Source: an uncultured Roseovarius sp. (lineage in GTDB: Bacteria; Pseudomonadota; Alphaproteobacteria; Rhodobacterales; Rhodobacteraceae). From it: a DNA stretch of 34,274 nucleotides. Positions 10,697 through 19,550 of the stretch are shown one piece after another (position 1 is the first letter of the stretch; every line of letters starts with the position of its first letter). Below the pieces are notes generated by a model that did not search any database, was not told the DNA's origin, and saw only the letters and a list, made by a program, of their open reading frames with translations. The stretch is from contig CAKZYL010000382.1 in the NCBI GenBank assembly GCA_937884705.1, positions 1 through 34,274 on the forward strand. Reading direction: 5' to 3'. A program made the translations under genes and the position numbers.

Positions 10697-12016
10697 GTGC
10701 GCTCACATCTTGCGATTAAATTCCACTCCTTTTTGGAGAGATATTTTCCTGAGCGACGGGTTTTTCTACGCTCGGATACGGACACGCGGTTCATAAGACT
10801 GCGATCAGAAACGCAGTTGATTGCATTCGTTGGGACAACGGCTCTTGTCGCATGGACCATCATTTCCACAGCGATCCTGCTGATGGACTCGATCGGATCC
10901 GGCAATTTCCGCGAGCAGGCCAAGCGGGATCAATCGACCTATGAACACCGCCTCAACTCACTGGAGGCTGAACGAGACCAGCGTGCGATGGAAGCGGCCG
11001 CCGCTCAAGAGCGGTTCAACTCTGCTCTTGAGCAAATATCGACGATGCAGTCAGAGCTTTTGGCCTCTGAGGTGCGGCGCAAAGAGCTTGAGACCGGCAT
11101 TGACGTCATTCAAACCACGCTGCGCCGGACCATGAAAGAACGCGAAGCGGCGGAAAAGCTCATCGACGATTTCAAGACCGCGCGTGACACTGAGACCGCG
11201 CTGGCCGCAGCAAATCCGGGTACGTTAGGCGTTGATCCCATAAAACAAATGCTCACAGTGGCGCTTGAAGAAACGGCGCGGGAACGCGACGAGATCGAGG
11301 ACAACGCCAAGCAGGCGCTCTCTGATGCCAAGGAAATGGCGCTTACGATCGAACTGATGCGCGATGAAAACGATGCGATTTTCCGCCAGCTTGAAGATGC
11401 ATTGACGATCTCTGTTGAGCCGTTGGACAAAATGTTCAGCGCCGCTGGCCTCAATACCGAAGACATGCTGGACGCCGTGCGCCGCGGCTATTCTGGACAG
11501 GGCGGCCCGCTGATGCCGCTGTCTTTCTCGACCCGTGGGGAGGAGCTTTCAACGGACGCTATGCGGGCCAATCGTGTGATTGACGAACTTGACCGATTGA
11601 ACATCTACCGGCTCGCGGCACAGCAGGCGCCGTTTGCGATGCCCGTGAAAGGATCGTTCAGGTATACGTCCGGCTTTGGCATGCGGTGGGGCCGGATGCA
11701 CAGCGGCACCGACTTTGCGGCACGGCACGGCACACCGATCTACTCGACAGCAGACGGCGTCGTGACCGAGGCGGAGTGGTCTTCGGGCTATGGTCGCATG
11801 GTGACCATCCGACATGAGTTTGGAATTGAAACACGGTATGCGCATCTGTCCCGCATCCGTGTACGGGAAGGGGAAAGGGTATCGCGCGGAGACCGGATTG
11901 GTGATATGGGGAACACTGGACGTTCCACCGGTACACATCTACACTACGAAATTCGTGTTGGTGGTAAGGCCGTCAACCCCATGATATACATCAAGGCTGC
12001 GAGAAATGTTTTCTAA
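10697..12016 (+). CDS. M23 family metallopeptidase with N-terminal TM/coiled-coil region (DUF5930-like)
   Basis: HSGTDFAARHGTPIYSTADGVV...YAHLSRI...GNTGRSTGTHLHYEIRVGGKAVNP: HxxxD and HLHYE zinc-peptidase motifs. Start placed at GTG 10697 (VRSHLAIKFHSFLERYFPERRVFLRSDT) by similarity to the usual N-terminus; track ORF opens at 10631. Confidence 0.92.
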   Translation: MRSHLAIKFHSFLERYFPERRVFLRSDTDTRFIRLRSETQLIAFVGTTALVAWTIISTAILLMDSIGSGNFREQAKRDQSTYEHRLNSLEAERDQRAMEAAAAQERFNSALEQISTMQSELLASEVRRKELETGIDVIQTTLRRTMKEREAAEKLIDDFKTARDTETALAAANPGTLGVDPIKQMLTVALEETARERDEIEDNAKQALSDAKEMALTIELMRDENDAIFRQLEDALTISVEPLDKMFSAAGLNTEDMLDAVRRGYSGQGGPLMPLSFSTRGEELSTDAMRANRVIDELDRLNIYRLAAQQAPFAMPVKGSFRYTSGFGMRWGRMHSGTDFAARHGTPIYSTADGVVTEAEWSSGYGRMVTIRHEFGIETRYAHLSRIRVREGERVSRGDRIGDMGNTGRSTGTHLHYEIRVGGKAVNPMIYIKAARNVF

Positions 12017-12539
12017 AAGCAAAATCAATGACCCCGCCCCCAAACCTGAGTCTGCGGTCAAGCCATCTGTGCCGGATCCTCGCACAGAAGTCGCCCGGCC
12101 TGATGCCGCTTCAGCAGAATTCCGCGCGACCGCTCCCAAAGCAAAGCCGCCCGCCTCAATTCTGTCGGCAGACTTGCACGTCACAGGCAACCTGAAGACG
12201 ACCGGCGATATCCAGGTCGAAGGCACTGTAGAGGGCGACATCCGCGCGCATCTTCTGACCATTGGTGAGGGGGCGACCATCAAGGGGGAAGTGATGGCCG
12301 ACGACGTGGTGATCAACGGTCGCATCGTTGGACGTGTGCGTGGTCTGAAAGTGCGCCTGACATCCACGGCCCGTGTCGAAGGCGATATCATCCACAAGAC
12401 CATCGCGATTGAATCCGGCGCGCATTTCGAGGGATCCGTTCAGCGCCAGGATGATCCGCTCAACGCCAAGGCAAAGGCGGCTCCACTGAAGCCGGGCACC
12501 CCGGCGCAAACGAAGCCGGTGGAGGCTGCCAAAGGGTAA
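12006..12539 (+). CDS. Bactofilin (polymer-forming cytoskeletal protein)
   Basis: 177 aa; central DLHVTGNLKTTGDIQVEGTVEGDIRAHLLTIGEGATIKGEVMADDVVINGRIVGRVRG beta-helix repeats, disordered Pro/Lys-rich ends. Confidence 0.93.
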   Translation: MFSKSKINDPAPKPESAVKPSVPDPRTEVARPDAASAEFRATAPKAKPPASILSADLHVTGNLKTTGDIQVEGTVEGDIRAHLLTIGEGATIKGEVMADDVVINGRIVGRVRGLKVRLTSTARVEGDIIHKTIAIESGAHFEGSVQRQDDPLNAKAKAAPLKPGTPAQTKPVEAAKG

Positions 12540-12560
12540 ATCTCCTACTTTAGGATTTGA

Positions 12561-12591
12561 AAAAGCGCGCCTTGCTTTCGGCGCGCTTTTT
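12561..12591. terminator. Bidirectional intrinsic terminator between convergent bactofilin and TauD-like genes
   Basis: AAAAGCGCGCC-TTGCTTTC-GGCGCGCTTTT: 11-bp perfect stem, 8-nt loop, T tract on + and A tract giving T tract on -. Confidence 0.88.
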
Positions 12592-12595
12592 GTTT

Positions 12596-13459
12596 TCAGC
12601 TCGCTTGTTTTTGGCGACGACCTTCTCGGCGATCCCGCACAACGGTGACGCGATTCATACATCTGTACTGAGGCAAGTAATCGGCAACCGCGTAATGCAT
12701 CGTGCACCGGTTATCCCACATCGCCATATCCCCTGCCCGCCAGCGCCAGCGCATCTGATCTTCCGGCGTATTCATGTGATTGCAGAGCCATGTCTTCAAC
12801 GCGTTGGCTTCGTTCGTCGGCAAGCCCTGGATGTGCGTCACGAAAGCCTCATTGAAATTGAGGAACTTACGCCCCGTGACAGGATGCGTGCCGATCAGCG
12901 GGCGCACCATGTGACCAAACCGACCCACGGCGGCATCCAATCTTTCTTTGGCGGAGGCTGTTTGGCTGTCCGTTCCAAAAGTGTTTCGAAAATCGCCCAT
13001 GTCATGGATCGCATCCAGCCCTTCAAGATCACGCTTCATGCCGTCTGGAAGGCGATCATAAGCTGCATAACACGACGACCACATCGTATCGCCGCCCACC
13101 TCGGGCACCGTTCGAGCCAATAGGATAGACGCGAAAGGCTGCTGGGCTTTAAACGTCAGATCGGTGTGCCAGCTGTTGGTATCCGGCGGCGCGCCGCTGT
13201 CATTTTCCAGTTTTACAATCCGGTCAAAGCCCTCGACATGGGGATAGAGCGGATGCGGCTCATCCACATCGCCAAAGGCTTGGGCCAGGGCTAAATGCGC
13301 GGTGGGGCTGATCTCTGTGCCGCGCATGAAAATCACCTGATGATCAATCAAAGCCCGGTAGAGCATTTCAACGACAGCGTCACTGGGGGTGTCGCTGATG
13401 TCTATCCCACTGAGCACGGCCCCGAGGGCGGGCGTGATACGTTCAATCTCCATCGTCAT
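12596..13459 (-). CDS. TauD/TfdA family 2-oxoglutarate-dependent dioxygenase
   Basis: 287 aa; WHTDLTF (HxD), GDMAMWDNRCTMHYAVADY (distal His) and downstream Arg (RCMNRVTVVRD); GGGAGG RBS before ATG. Confidence 0.93.
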   Translation of the reverse strand: MTMEIERITPALGAVLSGIDISDTPSDAVVEMLYRALIDHQVIFMRGTEISPTAHLALAQAFGDVDEPHPLYPHVEGFDRIVKLENDSGAPPDTNSWHTDLTFKAQQPFASILLARTVPEVGGDTMWSSCYAAYDRLPDGMKRDLEGLDAIHDMGDFRNTFGTDSQTASAKERLDAAVGRFGHMVRPLIGTHPVTGRKFLNFNEAFVTHIQGLPTNEANALKTWLCNHMNTPEDQMRWRWRAGDMAMWDNRCTMHYAVADYLPQYRCMNRVTVVRDRREGRRQKQAS

Positions 13460-13640
13460 GATCCTCCCAACCGCGAGGCTACTCTATCTGGGGATCACAC
13501 AGCCACATCGTTCGCGACGAAAATGTCGTCTTCGGAGTGTGCGCTGCTGAACGCGCCATCCGCGCGTAGAGACAATTATGCTTTGTATTGCAGTGTCTCA
13601 CGTTCGATACTTCATGTGGAAAGCCCGGTAGGCCCACCAA

Positions 13641-14696
13641 TCACGCGTGCGCAAGCTCTCTTTCGGCAAAGGCCGGCATCACCTTGTCGATGAAAAGCTG
13701 CAGAGAGCGTTTCTGCTGCGTCAAATCCATACCCATCGACGCGTAGTAGACGAATGCATCCGCGCCATAGGCTTTATGCGCCTCGAGCTTTTCGATCACC
13801 TGATCCGGCGCCCCAAACATGAGGTTGTGCTCCAGCATTTCTGGGTCCACACGGGCGTTGCCGTCAAGGTCAGCTAGGGGAACTTGGTCTGGGAAGCCGT
13901 TGTTAACCTGACCTTTTTTCATCATCAGGTTGCCAAACTGCCCCAGCACATGCCGGATAGAGCCCATGGCCGCCTGCCGATCGGCTTCATTTTCATAGAC
14001 CGCTGCGTGGCGCATCACGGCCCAATCGCCTTTAAACGGTTTGCCAGCTTTCTCCACGGCGTCATCAAGGCGCCGCCGGTAGGTCTCCACCTCGGACATC
14101 GGCATTGTCAGCGGCCAGCTGAGGATATTGCAATCGTGCTCTACAGCATAATCGAACGTCACAGGCGCGCGGGCGGCGACCCAGACGGGCACGTCTTTTT
14201 GCACCGGTTTGGGGCATGACGTGGACGTGGGGAACTGCCAGAACTCTCCGTCATGGGCATAGTCGCCTTCCCACAGCTTTTGCACAACCGGCAGAGATTC
14301 CTGCATGTAGCGCCAGCTGTCCCGCTGATCGAGACCAGGCTTCATTCGGTCGAACTCCCGCTGGTAAGCCCCTGATCCTATGCCGAATTCCAGGCGCCCG
14401 TCGCTCAGAAGATCGAGCATCGCAGCCTCACCGGCAAGGTTGATCGGGTGCCAGTACGCCGCGTTCACTACGCCCACGCCGAGGCGGATGCGCTTGGCAT
14501 GTTCGCCCCACCAAGTCAGCAATTGAAATGGGTTGGGCGCAATGGTCATCTCAAGCGCATGATGCTCCGCGGCCCAGGCAATCTCAAAACCTGCCGCATC
14601 TGCCATTTGCACCATCTCGAGCGTGTGATCGCGCACGGCCTTCATATCTGTCGAGGGGTCCATCCGCTCGAGATTGATCGCGAGGTGAAACTTCAT
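13641..14696 (-). CDS. LLM class (luciferase-like) flavin-dependent oxidoreductase
   Basis: MKFHLAINLERMDPSTDM...MADAAGFEIAWAAEHHALEMTIAPNPFQLLTWWGEHAKRIRLGVGVVNAAYWHPINLAGEAAMLDLLSDGRLEFGIGSGAYQREFDR. Start at ATG 14696 preceded by AAAGGAG; the track ORF extends upstream to 14789. Confidence 0.93.
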   Translation of the reverse strand: MKFHLAINLERMDPSTDMKAVRDHTLEMVQMADAAGFEIAWAAEHHALEMTIAPNPFQLLTWWGEHAKRIRLGVGVVNAAYWHPINLAGEAAMLDLLSDGRLEFGIGSGAYQREFDRMKPGLDQRDSWRYMQESLPVVQKLWEGDYAHDGEFWQFPTSTSCPKPVQKDVPVWVAARAPVTFDYAVEHDCNILSWPLTMPMSEVETYRRRLDDAVEKAGKPFKGDWAVMRHAAVYENEADRQAAMGSIRHVLGQFGNLMMKKGQVNNGFPDQVPLADLDGNARVDPEMLEHNLMFGAPDQVIEKLEAHKAYGADAFVYYASMGMDLTQQKRSLQLFIDKVMPAFAERELAHA

Positions 14697-14830
14697 GCTG
14701 AACTCCTTTCTGATCGGGTAACGGCGTCGACAAACCAGCTGAGACATGCGCTTGACGCCGCATCGCAAAGACATGTCAGAGCCTGCCACAGAAAATCACT
14801 TCTTGAAATTGAATTTATTTGGCGAGAAAG

Positions 14831-14845
14831 TTCGGAAAATCCGAA
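14831..14845. promoter_or_regulatory. LysR-type operator (T-N11-A) between LLM and lysR genes
   Basis: TTCGGA-AAA-TCCGAA inverted repeat; contains TCGGAAAATCCGA = T-N11-A with dyad symmetry, in the divergent intergenic region. Confidence 0.65.
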
Positions 14846-14857
14846 TTGATAACGATC

Positions 14858-15700
14858 ATGAACATCACGGCCCTCAAAACCTTTCTGGCCATTGTGGACA
14901 CCGGATCACTGGTCCGTGCTTCACAAGTGCTGCATGTGACACAATCCACGGTGACGGCGCGGCTCAAATCTTTGGAAGATGAACTGGGCCAGCAGCTGCT
15001 CAATCGTCAGAAATCCGGAACGACACTCACCCCTGCCGGTACGCGGCTTTTGAGTTATGCGCGGATCATGACGGGGCTGTGGCAACAGGCCAAGTATGAA
15101 ACCGGGTTGCCCGCGGGGCTTGCCTCTGTGTGTACCTTTGGATGTGATCGCGAGTTGTGGCACGGGCCCGGGTGGGCCTTCTTTTCCGGGGTCATTGCTC
15201 AAAATCCCGATATCGCGGTGTCCGTGCGTCAGGGCGGCGCGCGAGATCTGGACATGTGGCTCTCTGAGGGGGCCGTGGATGTCATCATGACATTTGAAAG
15301 CGTGACCAGAGGGGCGCAAACCGTACACGCCTTGCCACCCGAAACCCTTCTGCTCTGCTCCGATCGGCCGGATACGCCGATGGATGCCGACCCGCTCTAT
15401 ACCTTTGTCGATCACGGAGAAGACTACCGCCGCCAGCATGCCGAAGACTACCACGATGCGGGTGTGGCCCGGATCAGCTTTGATAGTTCTTGGTGGGCCC
15501 TGCAATGCATTCTAGATCGCGGCGGATCGGCCTATCTGCCCGAGACGATGGTGCGGCCTTACCTAGAGGATGGTCGCCTTTACCCCGTCGCCCACGCACC
15601 CATCTATCAGCGCAAGAAGAACCTGATCGCCAATGACGCATCTGTGCAGAACTGGGCGTGGTTTCAAACCCTGATAGACGATCTGCGAGGCGGCGCGTGA
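14858..15700 (+). CDS. LysR family transcriptional regulator
   Basis: MNITALKTFLAIVDTGSLVRASQVLHVTQSTVTARLKSLEDELGQQLLNRQKSGTTLTPAGTRLLSYA HTH. Start placed at 14858 since the longer 14819 start overlaps the operator-like repeat. Confidence 0.95.
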   Translation: MNITALKTFLAIVDTGSLVRASQVLHVTQSTVTARLKSLEDELGQQLLNRQKSGTTLTPAGTRLLSYARIMTGLWQQAKYETGLPAGLASVCTFGCDRELWHGPGWAFFSGVIAQNPDIAVSVRQGGARDLDMWLSEGAVDVIMTFESVTRGAQTVHALPPETLLLCSDRPDTPMDADPLYTFVDHGEDYRRQHAEDYHDAGVARISFDSSWWALQCILDRGGSAYLPETMVRPYLEDGRLYPVAHAPIYQRKKNLIANDASVQNWAWFQTLIDDLRGGA

Positions 15701-15759
15701 TCCTTGCCAAAGCGACGGGCGCGCGCCTAGCATCCTGCACAAAGTAAAAGGATGCCCCC

Positions 15760-16749
15760 ATGACCGATCGTTATCAGAAATCCATGATGGATAATCTCTA
15801 TTGGTGGGGCATTCCGACAATGTTTCGATGCCCCCATGCCGGGCCCGAGGACCACGATATCGCGCTTGTCGGGGTTCCGCATTCCACGGGCAACGGCACA
15901 ACCGAACGGGATCAGCATCTGGGCCCGAGGGCCTTGCGCCATGTCTCGGCAGTGCAACGCCGGGTACATTCTGTCTTTGGCGTCGACCCCTGGAACGATG
16001 TGAAAATAGCCGATGTGGGCGATGTGCCTTTCCCGCGCGCCAATGACAATGAAGACTGCATCGAACGCATCACAGAGTTTTATGGAGACATCGACATGGC
16101 CGAGGCGCGCCCCGTGTCCATTGGCGGGGATCACTCGATCACCGGCGGCATCGTGCAAGCGCTTGGAAAAGGAAAGCTGGCCAAGGGCGGGCCGGTCTCG
16201 TTTCTGCATCTCGATGCCCATACGGACGTATTCACCAAGGTCGATCACTTTCTCGGCGCCAAGAAATCCGCAGCGCATTGGGGGGCCTATCTGGCCGATC
16301 AGGGCGATGTCGATCCCACCCGCTCCATGCAGATCGGTCTGCGCGGGCATCCAAGATCGCTCGATTGGCTGCAGCCGTCATATGAGTATGGCTACAACAT
16401 CGTAACCATGGCTGAGTTTCGCGCGCGCGGTCTGACAGACGTGGCGGCGCAGACCCGCGAGGTTTTGGGCGATCGCCCGGTCTACATCACATTTGACCTC
16501 GACTGTCTGGACCCGACAGTGGCCCCGGCCGTGTCCAATCTGGAGCCAGGTGAGAAAGGGTTCGACATTGACGAGGCGGTCGGTTTGATCCGGGCCGCGC
16601 GTGGGCTCAATGTGATTGGCGGCGACGTGGTTTGTATGATGCCCACCAAGGATGCGCCCAACAACATCACCGCGCTGACAGCGGCGGCCGTCATGTTCGA
16701 GATGATTTCTCTGATCACTGAAAACATCGTGAAAGAGAAAGGCACATGA
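15760..16749 (+). CDS. Agmatinase/arginase (ureohydrolase) family protein
   Basis: 329 aa; SIGGDHSITGG, FLHLDAHTDVF, YITFDLDCLDPTVAPAVSNLEPG metal-binding motifs. Similar to proteins annotated SpeB, but the substrate cannot be read from sequence. Confidence 0.92.
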   Translation: MTDRYQKSMMDNLYWWGIPTMFRCPHAGPEDHDIALVGVPHSTGNGTTERDQHLGPRALRHVSAVQRRVHSVFGVDPWNDVKIADVGDVPFPRANDNEDCIERITEFYGDIDMAEARPVSIGGDHSITGGIVQALGKGKLAKGGPVSFLHLDAHTDVFTKVDHFLGAKKSAAHWGAYLADQGDVDPTRSMQIGLRGHPRSLDWLQPSYEYGYNIVTMAEFRARGLTDVAAQTREVLGDRPVYITFDLDCLDPTVAPAVSNLEPGEKGFDIDEAVGLIRAARGLNVIGGDVVCMMPTKDAPNNITALTAAAVMFEMISLITENIVKEKGT

Positions 16750-17005
16750 GTACTGCGGCCTGCGCGCCTTTTCGGTGTGTGAGGGGTCGTGGAGCGGTCT
16801 TTGAGGACAGCGATTCGGTAGTTTCGCGGTCTTTGCCCGGGTCCCGAGATATAGGCGTCACGTGTTTGCGCTAACCCCATCATAATTCTGGTTTGTACGT
16901 CTCGTCAGATTTTGCGATCGTTTCCAGAACTTGCATGACTAATGAGCAGACCCGCAGAATTGTTGATTAATTGGCAACGATAAAGGCAAGCTTGCGCAGT
17001 ATAAC

Positions 17006-17014
17006 TGTGGATAA
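17006..17014 (-). promoter_or_regulatory. DnaA-box-like 9-mer
   Basis: TGTGGATAA (reverse complement TTATCCACA, DnaA consensus) in an AT-richer intergenic segment. Confidence 0.35.
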
Positions 17015-17122
17015 ATCTAGATTTGCTCCATCAATTATGAAAGCCTCTGAGTATGGAGACCGGGCGCTTAAGGGTTTCAGCGTTTTTTGGTCGACATTGT
17101 GTTAGTTATTATGGAGGGGCAC

Positions 17123-17248
17123 ATGGCCCAGACACCCCAAAAAGACGCCGAGGCAGGCACCAAGACAGAACAGACAACAGCTCAGAGCAAAGAGACCGGT
17201 GTGAAGACAATCCCAGCACGTGTGTTTACGGATTTCGCCGCGATCTAG
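17123..17248 (+). CDS. Small hypothetical protein (41 aa) of unknown function
   Basis: ATG preceded by GGAGGGGCAC; MAQTPQKDAEAGTKTEQTTAQSKETGVKTIPARVFTDFAAI*. Only RBS/ORF evidence. Confidence 0.35.
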   Translation: MAQTPQKDAEAGTKTEQTTAQSKETGVKTIPARVFTDFAAI

Positions 17249-17316
17249 ATCGGAGCATATGGAAACGTGACGTTATCGACTGCCGGTATGGCAGATCGCT
17301 CAGGGTAAGTTTGTGT

Positions 17317-18324
17317 CTATCCATTTGAGCTTTCGATAATGTCGTTGATTTCAGCCAGAAGATGATCTGGCAAGTCTATGCCGTGAGCGACGGCGGCTGA
17401 TCTTTTTTGTTGCCGTGACACGCCTGGCAATCGCGTCCCATCCTGAGCCATGATGGTCTGCAAAAGCCCCTCAAGGCGCTCAGAAAATCCGGGCGCTGCC
17501 GCGTCTGGAGAAAAGGCGATGATCGTCTGCCCCACGCCGGGTGGCGCGCCTTCGGCCTCAAAGAACGACGTCGCCTGATATGAAGGGTTCGCGCCTGTAA
17601 GCGTGGCGCATAAGATCTCTACGATCAGGGCCAGAGCGGCGCCCTTGGCGTCCCCCATGGGGAGCATTGTGCCTTTGAGCGCATCAGTGGCATTCGTTGT
17701 CGGTTGTCCATCTGCATCCAGCGCCCATCCCTCTGGGATCTTCTCGCCCGACTTCGCGGCGGCCATCACCTTGCCGCGCGCCACACGAGACAATGACAGG
17801 TCGATCACCAAGGGAGGCCCATCAGCCCTGGGTGCCGCAAAGGCAATTGGGTTTGTCCCAAAGAGTGCCGTCGATCCGCCCCAAGGTGCCATCGCTGGTG
17901 GTGAATTCGCCACCATCAGCGCAACAACCCCTGCGGTCGCAAGCTTTTCGACATGGGCACCCAATTGACCACAATGATGCGAGCGATAGACATAGCCGGC
18001 GGCGATGCCATCTTTACGAGCTATCTCTGGCAACTCGTTGATCAAAAGAGACAGCGCCGGGAAAGCAAAGCCATACTGCGCATCCACGTGTAGCAGCGAC
18101 GGCGTCGGGCGCGAGATTTGTGGCACCGCATGCCCATCCACTTTGCCAGACGCTGCCTGCGCCGCATATGAGGCGACACGTGAGAGGCCATGCCCGCCCT
18201 GCCCGTCAACCTGCGCGGCGATCAAGGCATCCGCGACCTTCACGGCGTTTTCTGGTGACACATAAGAGACGGCAAAGGCCCGCACGACCAGCGCGCGGGC
18301 CTCTTCAATTGTCAAAACCGCCAT
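17317..18324 (-). CDS. Ldh family (malate/L-lactate/sulfolactate) NAD(P)-dependent dehydrogenase, probable (R)-sulfolactate dehydrogenase (ComC-like)
   Basis: 335 aa; VDGQGGHGLSRVASYAAQAASGKVDG...YRSHHCGQLGAHVEKLATAGVVALMVANSPPAMAPWGGSTALFGTNPIAFAAPR is the Ldh_2 family pattern; overlaps suyB by one base (TAATG). Confidence 0.88.
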   Translation of the reverse strand: MAVLTIEEARALVVRAFAVSYVSPENAVKVADALIAAQVDGQGGHGLSRVASYAAQAASGKVDGHAVPQISRPTPSLLHVDAQYGFAFPALSLLINELPEIARKDGIAAGYVYRSHHCGQLGAHVEKLATAGVVALMVANSPPAMAPWGGSTALFGTNPIAFAAPRADGPPLVIDLSLSRVARGKVMAAAKSGEKIPEGWALDADGQPTTNATDALKGTMLPMGDAKGAALALIVEILCATLTGANPSYQATSFFEAEGAPPGVGQTIIAFSPDAAAPGFSERLEGLLQTIMAQDGTRLPGVSRQQKRSAAVAHGIDLPDHLLAEINDIIESSNG

Positions 18325-19502
18325 TAGGCTGAGCGGTAAAGCTTGGTCATGGAAAACTCGCGGTGACCGAGCGCTTCTGCTGCCGTGTTCCGACCATTGG
18401 CGGTACGGCGGATCATGTCGATCAGCGCGTCACCGGCCTCATCAATCGTCATCTCGCGGCGCAGGATACCGGAGACATCCACGTCCACATGCTCAGACAT
18501 GGTGCGCACGGTGCGCGGGTTTGCGGTGATCTTAATGACCGGCACGATCGGGTTGCCCACGACGTTGCCCTGCCCGGTTGGGAAAGTGTGCACCACAGCC
18601 CCACCCGCGGCCATCAGCGTGACGCATTCGGCTGCCGCAGACGAGCTGTCCATGAAATAAAGGCCATCGCCAGATCTGGGCTGCTCAGCAGGCTCCAGAA
18701 TGTCGATGTACTGAGAGGTGCGGCCGATCTTTTCGAGGTTGCCGAGGGCTTTCTCTTCGATGGTGGTCAGACCGCCTTCGATGTTGCCTTTGGTGGGCTG
18801 GCTGTCGGAAAGGTCATCGGTTTGGTGCGCGAAAATCACGTCGTCCTGATAGGCCTTCCACATCTTGTACCAACGCTCCCCCACCTCATCATTGATCGCA
18901 CGCTTCTGGCAAATGTGCTCTGCCCCCGTGATCTCAGAGGTTTCGCCGAAGAAGCCGGTGATGCCTTCGGGCAGCAGTTTGTCATACATGTTGCCGACCG
19001 TTGGGCAGGATCCCAGACCCGTTGTCGTGTCACTTTCGCCGCATTTGGTGGAGACCCATAGCTCTTTGATCGAGCATTCCTCGCGCTGCACTTCCGTGGC
19101 CTTGTGCACGAAGTCTTTCGCAGCCCAGCTTGCTGCGCGGATCGTTTCAAAGTCGCCCTTTTGCTCAATCGAGAACTCGGCCACTTCCTTGCCAGTTTCG
19201 CGGATGCCGTCGGCGATGCGCTTGGTCCAGCCGGGCTCAATCCCGATCACGACGACAGAGTGCACGTTGGGGTTGGCGCCGGTGCCGATCATGGTGCGGA
19301 AATGCAGCTCCAGGTCTTCACCGAATTGCAGGCGGCCATAGGCGTGCGGCAGGGCCATGGTGCCTTTGACGTTGTTGGCCACGGCCTCAACAGCCGCATT
19401 AGAAATGTCATCGACCGGCAGGATCACGACGTGGTTGCGCACACCCACACGGCCGTTTTCGCGCCGGTAGCCCATGAATGTCATGTTAGAGTAATTGCTC
19501 AT
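18324..19502 (-). CDS. suyB: (2R)-sulfolactate sulfo-lyase large subunit (SuyB; UxaA/altronate dehydratase family C-terminal type)
   Basis: 392 aa; [90 protein letters not shown]; split small/large subunit layout as in SuyAB. Confidence 0.88.
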   Translation of the reverse strand: MSNYSNMTFMGYRRENGRVGVRNHVVILPVDDISNAAVEAVANNVKGTMALPHAYGRLQFGEDLELHFRTMIGTGANPNVHSVVVIGIEPGWTKRIADGIRETGKEVAEFSIEQKGDFETIRAASWAAKDFVHKATEVQREECSIKELWVSTKCGESDTTTGLGSCPTVGNMYDKLLPEGITGFFGETSEITGAEHICQKRAINDEVGERWYKMWKAYQDDVIFAHQTDDLSDSQPTKGNIEGGLTTIEEKALGNLEKIGRTSQYIDILEPAEQPRSGDGLYFMDSSSAAAECVTLMAAGGAVVHTFPTGQGNVVGNPIVPVIKITANPRTVRTMSEHVDVDVSGILRREMTIDEAGDALIDMIRRTANGRNTAAEALGHREFSMTKLYRSA

Positions 19503-19550
19503 GAATTTTTCCTCTCGCTATCGCTTCGCCACTTGAGCGAGGCGAGCTCC

